Assembly: GCA_945870035.1 (NCBI GenBank)
Contig: CAMBQQ010000032.1
Location: forward strand, 1 to 39,534
Source of the DNA: Rhizobium sp. Q54
GTDB lineage: Bacteria; Pseudomonadota; Alphaproteobacteria; Rhizobiales; Xanthobacteraceae
Length of the DNA stretch: 39,534 nucleotides
Direction: 5' to 3'
In this document: piece after piece, positions 9,625 to 17,554 of the stretch
How positions within the stretch are numbered: the first letter of the stretch is position 1
Layout: each line of letters begins with the position of its first letter
Notes under the pieces: generated by a model
The model's database searches: none
What the model saw: only the letters and a program-made list of their open reading frames with translations
What the model was told of the DNA's origin: nothing
Translations under genes and position numbers: made by a program

Positions 9625-9743
9625 ATCCCTCCCCCGAAGGGGGAGGGTGGCGAGCGCAGCGAGCCGGGTGGGGTTTTGCTAGACGTTAAGCGATACCCAC
9701 CCCCGCGCTGCGCGCGGACCCTCCCCTTGCAGGGGAGGGATAA
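9625..9743. repeat. rhizobial palindromic intergenic element
   Basis: Lies between MetE-like copies 3 and 4. Outer arms are TATCCCTCCCC near 9625 and GGGGAGGGATA near 9733; inner hairpins include CCCTCCCCC-GAA-GGGGGAGGG (9627-9635/9639-9647). It is the same family as the element at 10878-11003, starting with the same ~23 bases. Confidence 0.8.
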
Positions 9744-9767
9744 GAAGAAGCAGGGAGCACGTACTCA

Positions 9768-10871
9768 ATGTCCCAACGTAGCAAGCCGCCGTTCCGTGCC
9801 GACCATGTCGGCAGCCTGTTGCGCCCGGCCGCGCTCAAGGAAGCCCGCGCCAAATTCGCCAAAGGCGAGATCGACGCCGCAGCGCTGAAAGCAGTCGAGG
9901 ACCGCGAGATCGAGCGTGTCATCAAGAAGCAAGAGGAGGTCGGGCTGAAATCCGTCACCGACGGCGAATTCCGCCGCTCGTGGTGGCATCTTGATTTTCT
10001 CTGGGGTCTCGACGGCGCCGAAAAGCATGTGATGGATTCAGGCGTTGCCTTCGCCGGCATGGCGACGCGCAACGAGGGCGTCAAGGTCACAGGCAAGCTT
10101 GGCTTCAGCGGCCATCCGATGCTCGAGCACTTCAAGTTTGTCGCCGCGCACACAAAGCAGACGGCGAAGATCACGATTCCGGCGCCGTCGGCGATCTATG
10201 GCCGCCCGGTCAGGCCGCCGATCGATGCCGGCATCTATCCGCAGCTCGACGCGATGTTCGAGGATCTCGGCCAGGCCTACAGGAAAGCCGTGCGCGCCTT
10301 CGCCGATGCCGGCTGCCGCTATCTGCAACTCGACGAAGTTTTCATCGCCATGCTGTGCGACGATAAATATCGGGCGCAGATGACGGCGCGCGGCGACGAT
10401 CCGGAAAAGCTCGGCGCTCTTTATGCCGACCTCATCAACGTGGCGATGTCGGATATTCCGTCCGACATGACCATCACCATGCATATGTGCCGCGGCAATC
10501 ACAAATCGACCTTCATGGGCGCTGGCGGCTACGCCGCGGTGCAGGAGATCCTGTTCAACAAGATCAACGTGCACGGCTTCTTCATGGAATATGACGACGC
10601 CCGCGCCGGCGGCTTCGAGCCGCTGCGGCTGCTGCCAAAGGACAAGAGCGTGGTGCTTGGGCTTGTCACCTCGAAGTCCGGCAAGCTCGAATCGAAGGAT
10701 GAGCTGAAGCGCCGTATCGACGAGGCGTCGAAATTCGCGCCGCTGGAGCAGCTTTGCCTGTCGCCGCAATGCGGCTTCGCCTCGACGGAGGAAGGCAACA
10801 TCCTCGCCGAAGACGAGCAATGGGCCAAGCTGCGCATGATCGTCGAACTGGCGGAAGAGGTTTGGGGCTAG
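9768..10871 (+). CDS. MetE C-terminal-domain family methyltransferase, paralogue 4
   Basis: Protein of 367 aa, last of the four tandem copies. Zinc ligands His239 and Cys241 (MHMCRGNH), Glu274 (FMEYD) and Cys335 (SPQCGF); substrate loop QLDEVFI with Asp189. It groups with copy 3 by ILFNKINV and FMEYD-ARAGG. It differs from the others in the middle: the HFRxG segment before the first barrel half is replaced by IYGRPVRPP (143-151), and RGNF becomes RGNH at 243-246. Both may alter substrate fit. The ATG at 9768 follows GCAGGGAGCACG. Palindromic elements on both sides may isolate its mRNA from its neighbours. Zinc-dependent thiol methyl or alkyl transfer is expected from the family; donor and acceptor are unknown. 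Confidence 0.85.
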   Translation: MSQRSKPPFRADHVGSLLRPAALKEARAKFAKGEIDAAALKAVEDREIERVIKKQEEVGLKSVTDGEFRRSWWHLDFLWGLDGAEKHVMDSGVAFAGMATRNEGVKVTGKLGFSGHPMLEHFKFVAAHTKQTAKITIPAPSAIYGRPVRPPIDAGIYPQLDAMFEDLGQAYRKAVRAFADAGCRYLQLDEVFIAMLCDDKYRAQMTARGDDPEKLGALYADLINVAMSDIPSDMTITMHMCRGNHKSTFMGAGGYAAVQEILFNKINVHGFFMEYDDARAGGFEPLRLLPKDKSVVLGLVTSKSGKLESKDELKRRIDEASKFAPLEQLCLSPQCGFASTEEGNILAEDEQWAKLRMIVELAEEVWG

Positions 10872-10877
10872 TTTTCT

Positions 10878-11003
10878 TATCCCTCCCCCGAAGGGGGAGG
10901 GTGGCGGCCGCAAGGCCGCCGGGTGGGGTTTTTGTACTTGTCACCCCACCCGTCCGCTCGCTATCGCTCGCGTCCACCCTCCCCGAAGGCGGGGAGGGAT
11001 AAG
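10878..11003. repeat. rhizobial palindromic intergenic element
   Basis: Outer arms CTTATCCCTCCCC (from 10877) and GGGGAGGGATAAG (to 11003), with inner hairpins CCCTCCCCC-GAA-GGGGGAGGG and GGCGGCC-GCAA-GGCCGCC. Same family as 9625-9743. It closes the MetE-like array and precedes the MaoC gene. Confidence 0.8.
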
Positions 11004-11030
11004 AAGCGAGCTGCGCTGACAGGATCCCGC

Positions 11031-11897
11031 ATGCCCGTCAATCTCGAAAAACTGCTGACTCATAAAGTCGCCCCGGTCGAACAGACCTACGGGCCGAAGG
11101 ATTGCATCCTTTACGCGCTCGGCCTCGGCTTCGGCCAGGACCCGACCGACGAGAACGAATTGCAATTCGTCTATGAGAAAAACCTCAAGGCGCTGCCGAC
11201 CTGGCCGCTGAAGCAGGGCTACCTGCCGTATTGGCTGCGCGACGAGGACTACGGCCTGACCTTTTCGCATGCGGTGCATGGCGAGCAGACCGTCGTGCTG
11301 CACGAACCCGTCGCCGTTCAGGGCACGGTCATCGGCCAAGAAAAGGTCGTCGACGTCATTGACAAGGGAGAGGGGCGCGGCGCGCTGATTTACTCCGAGC
11401 GCACCATCGCCGACAAGGCCAGCGGCCGATTGCTGGCGACCTTGATGCAGACTACCTTCTGCCGCGCCGATGGCGGATTCGACGGCCCGCGCGAGCGTAA
11501 AAACGCCGCGCCGCCGCACGCCATCCCGAATCGCGCGCCGGACCTGATTTGCGATCTGCCGACCCGTCCGGAAATGGCGCTGATCTATCGGTTATCCGGA
11601 GACATCAACCCGCTGCACGCCGATCCGGAGTTCGCCAAGACTGCCGGGTTTCCGCGGCCGATTCTTCACGGGCTGGCCACCATGGGCGTCGCCGGACACG
11701 CGCTACTCAAAACGGTATGCGGTTATGTTCCGGCGAGGCTCACGGCGATGGCGGTGCGTTTCTCCGCCCCGGTGTTCCCCGGCGAAACCATCCGCACCGA
11801 AATCTGGCGCGATGGCAACGTGGCAAGTTTCCGCGCCCGTGTTATGGAGCGCGATGTGGTGGCCATCAGTAACGGCCGCGCCGAGATTGCCGGGTAA
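11031..11897 (+). CDS. MaoC-like (double hot-dog) enoyl-CoA hydratase
   Basis: Protein of 288 aa with the two-repeat hot-dog layout of hydratase-2 enzymes, as in the peroxisomal multifunctional enzyme 2 hydratase. The C-terminal repeat carries the hydratase-2 motif YRLSGDINPLHADPEFA (186-202) with catalytic Asp191 and His196, followed by RPILHGLATMG. The N-terminal repeat (1-150) lacks the motif, as expected. It would add water to a trans-2-enoyl-CoA to give the (R)-3-hydroxyacyl-CoA. The ATG at 11031 was chosen because the longer open frame runs into the palindromic element. The acyl-CoA dehydrogenase starts 3 bases after the stop, and a family III CoA-transferase follows, so the three act on one acyl-CoA pathway. 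Confidence 0.88.
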   Translation: MPVNLEKLLTHKVAPVEQTYGPKDCILYALGLGFGQDPTDENELQFVYEKNLKALPTWPLKQGYLPYWLRDEDYGLTFSHAVHGEQTVVLHEPVAVQGTVIGQEKVVDVIDKGEGRGALIYSERTIADKASGRLLATLMQTTFCRADGGFDGPRERKNAAPPHAIPNRAPDLICDLPTRPEMALIYRLSGDINPLHADPEFAKTAGFPRPILHGLATMGVAGHALLKTVCGYVPARLTAMAVRFSAPVFPGETIRTEIWRDGNVASFRARVMERDVVAISNGRAEIAG

Positions 11898-11900
11898 CAA

Positions 11901-13067
11901 ATGACGAAAACCGCCGACCGCGACGCCTATGCCGACATCCGCGAATCCGTGCGCGCGCTGTGTGCGCGCTTCCCCGGCGAATACTGGCGCGATCTCGACC
12001 GCGAACGCGCCTATCCGACGGCGTTCGTCAATGCGCTCACCGAAGCCGGCTATCTCGCCGCTTTGATCCCGGAAGAATTCGGCGGCAGCGGCCTCACGGT
12101 CAGCGCCGCCGCGGCGATCATGGAAGAGGTGCACGCTACCGGCTGCAACGGCGCCGCCTGCCACGCGCAGATGTACACCATGGGCACCATTTTGCGGCAT
12201 GGATCGCCGGCGCAGAAGCAGGCCTATCTGCCGGGGATCGCCAGCGGCGAACTGCGCCTGCAGGCCTTCGGCGTCACCGAGCCGACGTCCGGCACCGATA
12301 CGTTGTCGCTGCGCACGACGGCGCGGCGCGATGGTGACGCTTACGTCATCAACGGCCAGAAGATCTGGACATCGCGCGCCGAGCATTCCGATCTGATGCT
12401 GCTCCTCGCGCGCACCACGCCAAAAGAGCAGGCGGTCAAGCGCACCGACGGGTTGTCGGTGTTCCTGGTCGACATGCGGCTGGCGCAAGGCGCGGGCATC
12501 ACCATCAACCCGATCCGCACCATGATGAACCACGCCACGACCGAAGTGTTCTTTGACGATCTGCGCGTCCCGGCGGCAAATCTCATCGGCGAGGAGGGCA
12601 AGGGCTTCCGCTACATTCTCTCCGGCATGAACACCGAGCGCATTCTCATCGCGTCGGAATGCATCGGCGACGCCAAATGGTTCATTGAGAAGGCGACCGC
12701 TTACGCCAAGAGCCGCGAACTGTTCGGTCGTCCGATCGGACAAAACCAGGGTGTGCAGTTTCCGATCGCGCGGGCTTATGCGCAGATGCGCGCCGCCGAA
12801 CTGATGGTGCATGAAGCCGCGCGTAAGTATGAAGCCGGCGGCGATATCGGCGCCGAGGCTAACATGGCGAAGCTCTTGGCCGCCGATGCGTCATGGGCCG
12901 CCGCCGACATGTGCGTGCAGACGCATGGCGGCTTCGGCTTTGCCGAGGAATACGACATCGAGCGCAAGTTCCGCGAAACGCGACTCTACCAGGTGGCGCC
13001 GATCTCGACCAACCTGATCCTGTCGTATCTCGCCGAGCATGTGCTCGGCCTGCCGCGGTCGTATTGA
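11901..13067 (+). CDS. acyl-CoA dehydrogenase
   Basis: FAD-dependent acyl-CoA dehydrogenase of 388 aa. Visible family segments: the AFGVTEPTSGTD flavin-binding strand (122-133), KIWTSRAEHSD (154-164), the RELFGRPIGQNQGVQF region and the THGGFGFAEEYDIERKFRE helix. The usual catalytic Glu near the C-terminus (YEGTSEI in most members) is absent; the position reads YQVAPIST. A Glu at 246 in NTERILIAS sits where isovaleryl- and long-chain-type enzymes carry theirs, so it is the likely base. The product is a 2,3-enoyl-CoA, fitting the hydratase encoded just upstream. Only 3 bases separate them, and the next gene starts 1 base after the stop. The acyl chain is unknown. Confidence 0.88.
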   Translation: MTKTADRDAYADIRESVRALCARFPGEYWRDLDRERAYPTAFVNALTEAGYLAALIPEEFGGSGLTVSAAAAIMEEVHATGCNGAACHAQMYTMGTILRHGSPAQKQAYLPGIASGELRLQAFGVTEPTSGTDTLSLRTTARRDGDAYVINGQKIWTSRAEHSDLMLLLARTTPKEQAVKRTDGLSVFLVDMRLAQGAGITINPIRTMMNHATTEVFFDDLRVPAANLIGEEGKGFRYILSGMNTERILIASECIGDAKWFIEKATAYAKSRELFGRPIGQNQGVQFPIARAYAQMRAAELMVHEAARKYEAGGDIGAEANMAKLLAADASWAAADMCVQTHGGFGFAEEYDIERKFRETRLYQVAPISTNLILSYLAEHVLGLPRSY

Positions 13068-13068
13068 G

Positions 13069-14196
13069 ATGTCGCTCCCGCTCGAAGGTATCCTTGTTGT
13101 CTCGGTCGAACAGGCCGTCGCCGCGCCGCAATGCACTTGCCGGCTGGCCGATGCCGGCGCGCGCGTCATCAAGGTCGAGCGGCCGGAAGGCGATTTCGCC
13201 CGCCATTACGACTACATCGTGCATGGCGAGAGCGCGCATCTGGTCTGGCTCAATCGCGGCAAAGAGTCCGTCGTCTGCGATCTCACCAAGGATGAGGACA
13301 AGGCCCTGCTCGAAGCGATGCTCGCCAAGGCCGACGTCTTTGTGCAGAACCTCAAGCCCGGTGCGCTCGGCAAGCTCGGCTTTTCGTTCGAGCGGTTGCG
13401 CAAGGATTATCCGAAGCTGATCTGCGCTTCCATTTCAGGCTACGGCGAGAGCGGGCCCTTCGCGCAACGCAAAGCCTACGATCTTTTGATCCAGGCCGAG
13501 TCGGGCCTGTCATCGGTGACCGGCGGGCCGGAAGGGCCGGCACGCGTCGGCGTCTCTGTGGTCGATATTGCCGCGGGCCTCAGTGCCTATGAGGCGATCC
13601 TCGAAGCCATCATCCGCCGGTCGCGCACCGGCGAGGGCGCGACGATTTCGATTTCGATGTTCGACGCCATGGCCGAGTGGATGACCATCCCGCTGCTCAA
13701 TCAGGAATGGGGCAATCCGTTCAAGCGCGTCGGCCTGGCGCATCCGACCATCGCGCCCTATGGCGTGTTCAAGACGCGTGATGACGCCGACATCCTGATC
13801 TCGATCCAGAACGACCGCGAATGGCGCATGCTCGCCGACAAGGTGCTGGGCAATGCCGCGCTCGGCACTGACGCGCGCTTCGCCACTAATCCGCAGCGCC
13901 AGGCCAACCGCGCCGCGACCGACGCCGAAGTGGCGCGCGTCTTCGCGACGCAGGATGTTGAGCCCCTGATGAAGGCGCTGGCGGCGGCTGACATTGCTTT
14001 CGCGCGCGTCAATGACTCGGCTTTGCTGGCGACGCATCCGCATTTGCGGCGGATTTCGGTCGACACGCCGAGCGGGCCGGCGAGCACGCCGGCGCCGGCA
14101 TCGCAATTTGTCGGTGAGCGCCGCGAGTATGGCGGGGTTCCGGCGCTGGGATCGCATTCGGAAAAGATCAGGAAAGAGTTTGCGCGCGGACCCTAA
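13069..14196 (+). CDS. family III CoA-transferase (CaiB/BaiF)
   Basis: Protein of 375 aa of the CaiB/BaiF fold, which moves CoA between acids through an aspartyl-CoA anhydride. The likely catalytic Asp138 lies in KAYDLLIQAESG, and the N-terminal half carries the family strings GARVIKVERPEGD and LNRGKESVVCDL. C-terminal GLAHPTIAPYGVFKTRDD is also typical. The start at 13069 is one base after the acyl-CoA dehydrogenase stop; an earlier in-frame start lies inside that gene. Its role here is probably to activate the free acid for the dehydrogenase and hydratase, or to shift CoA within a dicarboxylate as in mesaconyl-CoA C1-C4 transferase. It overlaps the end of the convergent emrB-like gene by 3 bases. 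Confidence 0.88.
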   Translation: MSLPLEGILVVSVEQAVAAPQCTCRLADAGARVIKVERPEGDFARHYDYIVHGESAHLVWLNRGKESVVCDLTKDEDKALLEAMLAKADVFVQNLKPGALGKLGFSFERLRKDYPKLICASISGYGESGPFAQRKAYDLLIQAESGLSSVTGGPEGPARVGVSVVDIAAGLSAYEAILEAIIRRSRTGEGATISISMFDAMAEWMTIPLLNQEWGNPFKRVGLAHPTIAPYGVFKTRDDADILISIQNDREWRMLADKVLGNAALGTDARFATNPQRQANRAATDAEVARVFATQDVEPLMKALAAADIAFARVNDSALLATHPHLRRISVDTPSGPASTPAPASQFVGERREYGGVPALGSHSEKIRKEFARGP

Positions 14197-15746
14197 TCCA
14201 TCGCGTGGATGACTTCTTCATCCTTCGGGGCGTCGGCCGGCTTCTTGGTCGTGCCGATCAGCATCACCAGCGGCACCGTCAGCAGCGTGAGCACCATCAG
14301 CAGCTTGAAATCGTTGAGATAGGCGATCAAGGCCGCCTGCTGGCTGATGATGCCGTCGAGCATCGCCTTGCCCGATTCGGTCGCCAGATTGAGGTTGGCG
14401 GCCACATCCGGCATTTGCAGCGCGTCGTTGAACGGCGTCACACCGGCGCCGATGGTGGCGTGCATGATCGTCGTCGTGCTGGTCAGATTGGCGATCATCA
14501 TCGAAATGCCGATCGACGAGCCGATATTGCGCAGCAGTGTCGTCATCGAGGTCGCGCCATTGCGCAAATTGCCGGCGAGCGTACTGAAAGCCACCGAGGT
14601 CACCGGCACAAACAACAGGCCGAGGCCAATGCCCTGCGCGACATTGGTGACGATGATGGTGTGCTGCTGCACATCGAGCGACCAGCCGGTCATTTCGTAC
14701 AAGGTCGCGGCCGTAATCAGAAGTCCGCTCAGTATCAGATAGCGCGGCTCGATCATCTTCATTAGCCGTGGCGCCGCCATCATGGTCAGCAGCGTGCCGA
14801 CGCCGCGCGTGCCGAGCAAGAAGCCGGCGGTCTGGATCGGATAGCCGAGCAAATTCTGCATGAACGGCGTCACCAGCGCCATGGTGCCGAACAGCACGAC
14901 GCCGATCACCAGCATGAACACGCAGCCGGAGACGAAGTTGCGGTCCCTGAACATCTCGAAATTGACGAATGGCTGCCGCGTCGTCAGCGAGTGCGCGAAG
15001 AAATAATAGAAGCCGGCAGCCGAGACGATCGCCTCGATCCAGATTTCAGTGGCGCCGAACCAGCCGACCTGCTCGCCGCGATCGAGCATCAGTTGCAGCG
15101 AACCGATGCCGATGGCCAGCGCGAGAAAGCCGAACCAGTCGAAGATCAGGTGATCCTGCTTCTTGGTTTCTTCCATGAAGGCCATCATGCCGAGCACAGT
15201 GAGAACGCCGATCGGCAGGTTGATCAGGAACACCCAGTGCCAGGAGTAATTATCGGTGAGCCAGGCCCCGAGCGTCGGACCCATGATCGGGCCGAGCATT
15301 ACGCCCATGCCCCAGATCGCCATCGCCTTGCTGCGTTCCTCGAGCGAATAGGCATCCAGCATCACCGATTGCGACAGCGGCACCAGTGCCGCGCCGGCCA
15401 TGCCTTGCAGGAGGCGGAACAACACCATCTGTTCGATGTTCTGCGCCAGCGCGCATAGCAGCGACGCGGCCGTGAATCCGGCGACGCAAATGATGAACAA
15501 CCTTTTGCGGCCGAAGCGGTCGGCCAGCCAGCCGATCGGCGCGGTCATGATGGCGGCGGCGACGATGTAGGAGGTCAGCACCCAGTTGATCTGGTCGAGC
15601 GAGGCCGACAGCGAGCCCTGCATGTAAGGCAGCGCCACGTTGGCGATCGTGGTGTCGAGCGCCTGCATGATGGTCGCCGTCATCGCGCATGCCGTGATCA
15701 GCATGCGCCGCGTTGTCGGCGTCATCGCTGCGGCGGCGGGGCTCAT
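14193..15746 (-). CDS. DHA2-family drug:H+ antiporter (EmrB-like)
   Basis: Inner-membrane transporter of 517 aa of the 14-segment DHA2 major facilitator family. Near the N-terminus, ALDTTIANVALP (29-40, family motif D1 in the first segment) is followed by the cytoplasmic loop GWLADRFGRKRLF (motif A) and the FRLLQGMAGAALVPLSQ and LGPIMGPTLGAWL segments (motif C). It would export hydrophobic compounds with the EmrA-like adaptor encoded directly upstream; the two genes overlap by four bases (ATGA). The tail is charged and cytoplasmic. The gene ends tail to tail with the CoA-transferase gene, sharing bases 14194-14195 in both stop codons. The substrate is unknown; the catabolic neighbours suggest an aromatic or organic acid, which is inference. 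Confidence 0.9.
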   Translation of the reverse strand: MSPAAAAMTPTTRRMLITACAMTATIMQALDTTIANVALPYMQGSLSASLDQINWVLTSYIVAAAIMTAPIGWLADRFGRKRLFIICVAGFTAASLLCALAQNIEQMVLFRLLQGMAGAALVPLSQSVMLDAYSLEERSKAMAIWGMGVMLGPIMGPTLGAWLTDNYSWHWVFLINLPIGVLTVLGMMAFMEETKKQDHLIFDWFGFLALAIGIGSLQLMLDRGEQVGWFGATEIWIEAIVSAAGFYYFFAHSLTTRQPFVNFEMFRDRNFVSGCVFMLVIGVVLFGTMALVTPFMQNLLGYPIQTAGFLLGTRGVGTLLTMMAAPRLMKMIEPRYLILSGLLITAATLYEMTGWSLDVQQHTIIVTNVAQGIGLGLLFVPVTSVAFSTLAGNLRNGATSMTTLLRNIGSSIGISMMIANLTSTTTIMHATIGAGVTPFNDALQMPDVAANLNLATESGKAMLDGIISQQAALIAYLNDFKLLMVLTLLTVPLVMLIGTTKKPADAPKDEEVIHAMD

Positions 15747-16891
15747 TTCGTGAGATCTTTGGATAGTTCTCTGGACATGAACGGCAGTCGGCTGTGGCCG
15801 GTGTCGATCTCGACATTGACGCTCATGCCGGTGCGCAGCAGATGCGTGTCCTCGCCTTTATCGAAGGCAATGCGCACCGGTACGCGCTGCACCACCTTGA
15901 CCCAGTTGCCGCTGGCGTTCTGCGCCGGCAGGATCGAGAACTGCGAGCCGGTGCCGGGGCTGATCGCGACGACGGTACCTTTGAAGGTGTGGTTGGGAAA
16001 CGAATCGACGTCGAGCGTCACCTTCTGGCCGAGGCGCAGATAGGTGATGTCGGTTTCCTTCGGGTTGGCTTCGACCCATGGGGCGCTGTCGTCGATGACG
16101 CTGAGGATTGGCCCGCCCGCGGAAACGAAGCGGCCGAGCTGGATATTATCGACCTGCGTCGCAGTGCCGCCGATCGGCGCGCGCAACACGGTGTGGTCGA
16201 GATCGCGCTGCGCCTGGTCGAGCGCGGCCTTGGCCTGCATATAGGCCGGGAATTTCTCCATCGGCAGATTGGGATCGCCGAGCAACTGGTTGAGCGCGTC
16301 GTCGCGCTGCTGTGTGCCATAGCGCGATTGCAACTGCGCTGTGACCAACGCGCTCATCGCGGTATCGACATCGGCCTTCGAGCCGGATTGGGAATTGACC
16401 AGGCTGGCCTTGCGCTCGACGTCGCGCTGCTTGATCTCGGCGTTCTTCTGGGAAAGCTCGACCAGAGTGTTGAGCGACGTGAGATTGCTCTTCAGCTTGT
16501 CGAAGTCGGTCCGCACCGTCGCCAGTCTGGCTTCAGCCTGCGCCACGGCGAGCCGATAGGGAACGGGATCGAGGCTGAGCAATTCGTCGCCGGCGTTGAC
16601 GTGCTGCCCTTCGCGGACGGCGATATTGATGATCTTGCCGGAAATATCCGGCGTGATGAGAACCTTCTGCGCGCCGACATAGGCGTTGTCGGTCGAGATG
16701 TATCGTCCACCCATCAGATAGATGCCGGCGCCGATCAGCAGCGCCAGCGCCGGCAACACGATCAGCAGGATGGTGCGCAGGCGCTTGCGTCGGGGAGCTG
16801 CGCCACGCGCGGCGGCTGGCGCTTCGGTTGCTGCTTCCGGCGATGTTTTGGATTCGGGGGCCGGGACGACTTTCAGGACTTTGTCACTCAT
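15743..16891 (-). CDS. HlyD/EmrA-type membrane fusion protein
   Basis: Periplasmic adaptor of 382 aa anchored by one N-terminal membrane segment (~41-64, LLIVLPALALLIGAGIYLMG). Then comes GRYISTDNAYVGAQKVLITP, the hallmark of EmrA-type adaptors, a lipoyl half (GQHVNAGDELLSLD), a long coiled-coil hairpin (~95-210, KLKSNLTSLNTLVELSQKNAE) and the second lipoyl half (TVLRAPIGGTATQVDNIQLG). It links the EmrB-like pump to an outer-membrane channel. The stop overlaps the emrB start by four bases (ATGA), and its own start overlaps the marR stop in the same way. It is therefore the middle gene of a tightly coupled three-gene operon. Confidence 0.92.
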   Translation of the reverse strand: MSDKVLKVVPAPESKTSPEAATEAPAAARGAAPRRKRLRTILLIVLPALALLIGAGIYLMGGRYISTDNAYVGAQKVLITPDISGKIINIAVREGQHVNAGDELLSLDPVPYRLAVAQAEARLATVRTDFDKLKSNLTSLNTLVELSQKNAEIKQRDVERKASLVNSQSGSKADVDTAMSALVTAQLQSRYGTQQRDDALNQLLGDPNLPMEKFPAYMQAKAALDQAQRDLDHTVLRAPIGGTATQVDNIQLGRFVSAGGPILSVIDDSAPWVEANPKETDITYLRLGQKVTLDVDSFPNHTFKGTVVAISPGTGSQFSILPAQNASGNWVKVVQRVPVRIAFDKGEDTHLLRTGMSVNVEIDTGHSRLPFMSRELSKDLTK

Positions 16892-17385
16892 GACGCGAGA
16901 TCTTTTTGCAAGTCCGGTTCATTGGACGGTGGCTGGCCGGCATTGCGGCCGATGGCGGTGCGCAGATTGTCTTTGACCAGGCCGAGATCGCGCAATGTGC
17001 GCTCGATCGTCCTGGCGTCGAGACCCTCGAGAACGGTCTTCATCATGTCGGTGGCCAACACCGAGAGCTGGTCGAGCAGCGGCCGCGCTGCCGGCATCAG
17101 ATAGAGCAGGTTGGCGCGCCGGTCGTTCGGGTCGGGCCGCCGCTCGATCAGGCCGTTCTCGGCCAGGCGGTCGAGCACGCGGGTCAGCGAAATCGGCTGG
17201 AGGTCGAGCATTTCGGCGAGTTCGGATTGCTTGACGCCTTCATGGCGGTCGATGCGCACCAGCACCATCCACTGCGCCTTGGAGATGCCGAACTGCCGCG
17301 CGCGCTGGTCGGCATAGGTTTTCAGCAGGCGCGCTACGTCCATGATCTGAAAGGCAAATTCGCGTTCGATCGGTAATTTTGTCAT
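16888..17385 (-). CDS. MarR-family transcriptional regulator of the efflux operon
   Basis: Winged-helix repressor of 165 aa. The recognition region (VKQSELAEMLDLQPISLTRV, then LDRLAENGLIERRPDPNDRR) is a textbook MarR DNA-binding core with the wing Asp-Arg-Arg. It is the first gene of marR-emrA-emrB, joined by ATGA overlaps. The start MTKLPIEREF at 17385 was chosen because the upstream alternative at 17421 lies inside the predicted -10 box and so would not be transcribed; TGGAAATA precedes 17385. It probably represses its own operon by binding the palindrome upstream and is released by a small-molecule substrate of the pump, as is usual for MarR-EmrAB sets. Confidence 0.92.
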   Translation of the reverse strand: MTKLPIEREFAFQIMDVARLLKTYADQRARQFGISKAQWMVLVRIDRHEGVKQSELAEMLDLQPISLTRVLDRLAENGLIERRPDPNDRRANLLYLMPAARPLLDQLSVLATDMMKTVLEGLDARTIERTLRDLGLVKDNLRTAIGRNAGQPPSNEPDLQKDLAS

Positions 17386-17421
17386 TATTTCCAGTTTGTT
17401 TTTCTCTAAATTACAATGCAT

Positions 17422-17449
17422 ATAATAAGCTAGCTTATAATAAGTTCAA
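17422..17449 (-). promoter_or_regulatory. marR-emrAB promoter with overlapping palindromic operator
   Basis: On the minus strand TTGAAC (17449-17444), 16 bases, then TATTAT (17427-17422) form a strong sigma-70-like promoter about 30 bases before the marR start. A perfect 14-base palindrome ATAAGCTAGCTTAT (17425-17438) covers the spacer and part of the -10 box, the usual place for a MarR autorepression site. Confidence 0.72.
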
Positions 17450-17554
17450 TAGGCCTTTTGGCCAAGTCCAGGCTCGCCCGGCGCCGGGTGACGCCACCGG
17501 TTTCCTCGGGCAAAGTCGCGCCAACAAAAAACAGTCACGGGACGGAAACGCGGC

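Noticed and set aside
7241-11003. CRISPR-like regularity of repeated palindromes
   Set aside because: Repeats are irregular in spacing, self-complementary over their whole length and have no unique spacers.
10923-11030. Longer N-terminus for the MaoC-like hydratase
   Set aside because: The extension would be coded by the palindromic element; the ATG at 11031 starts the conserved protein.
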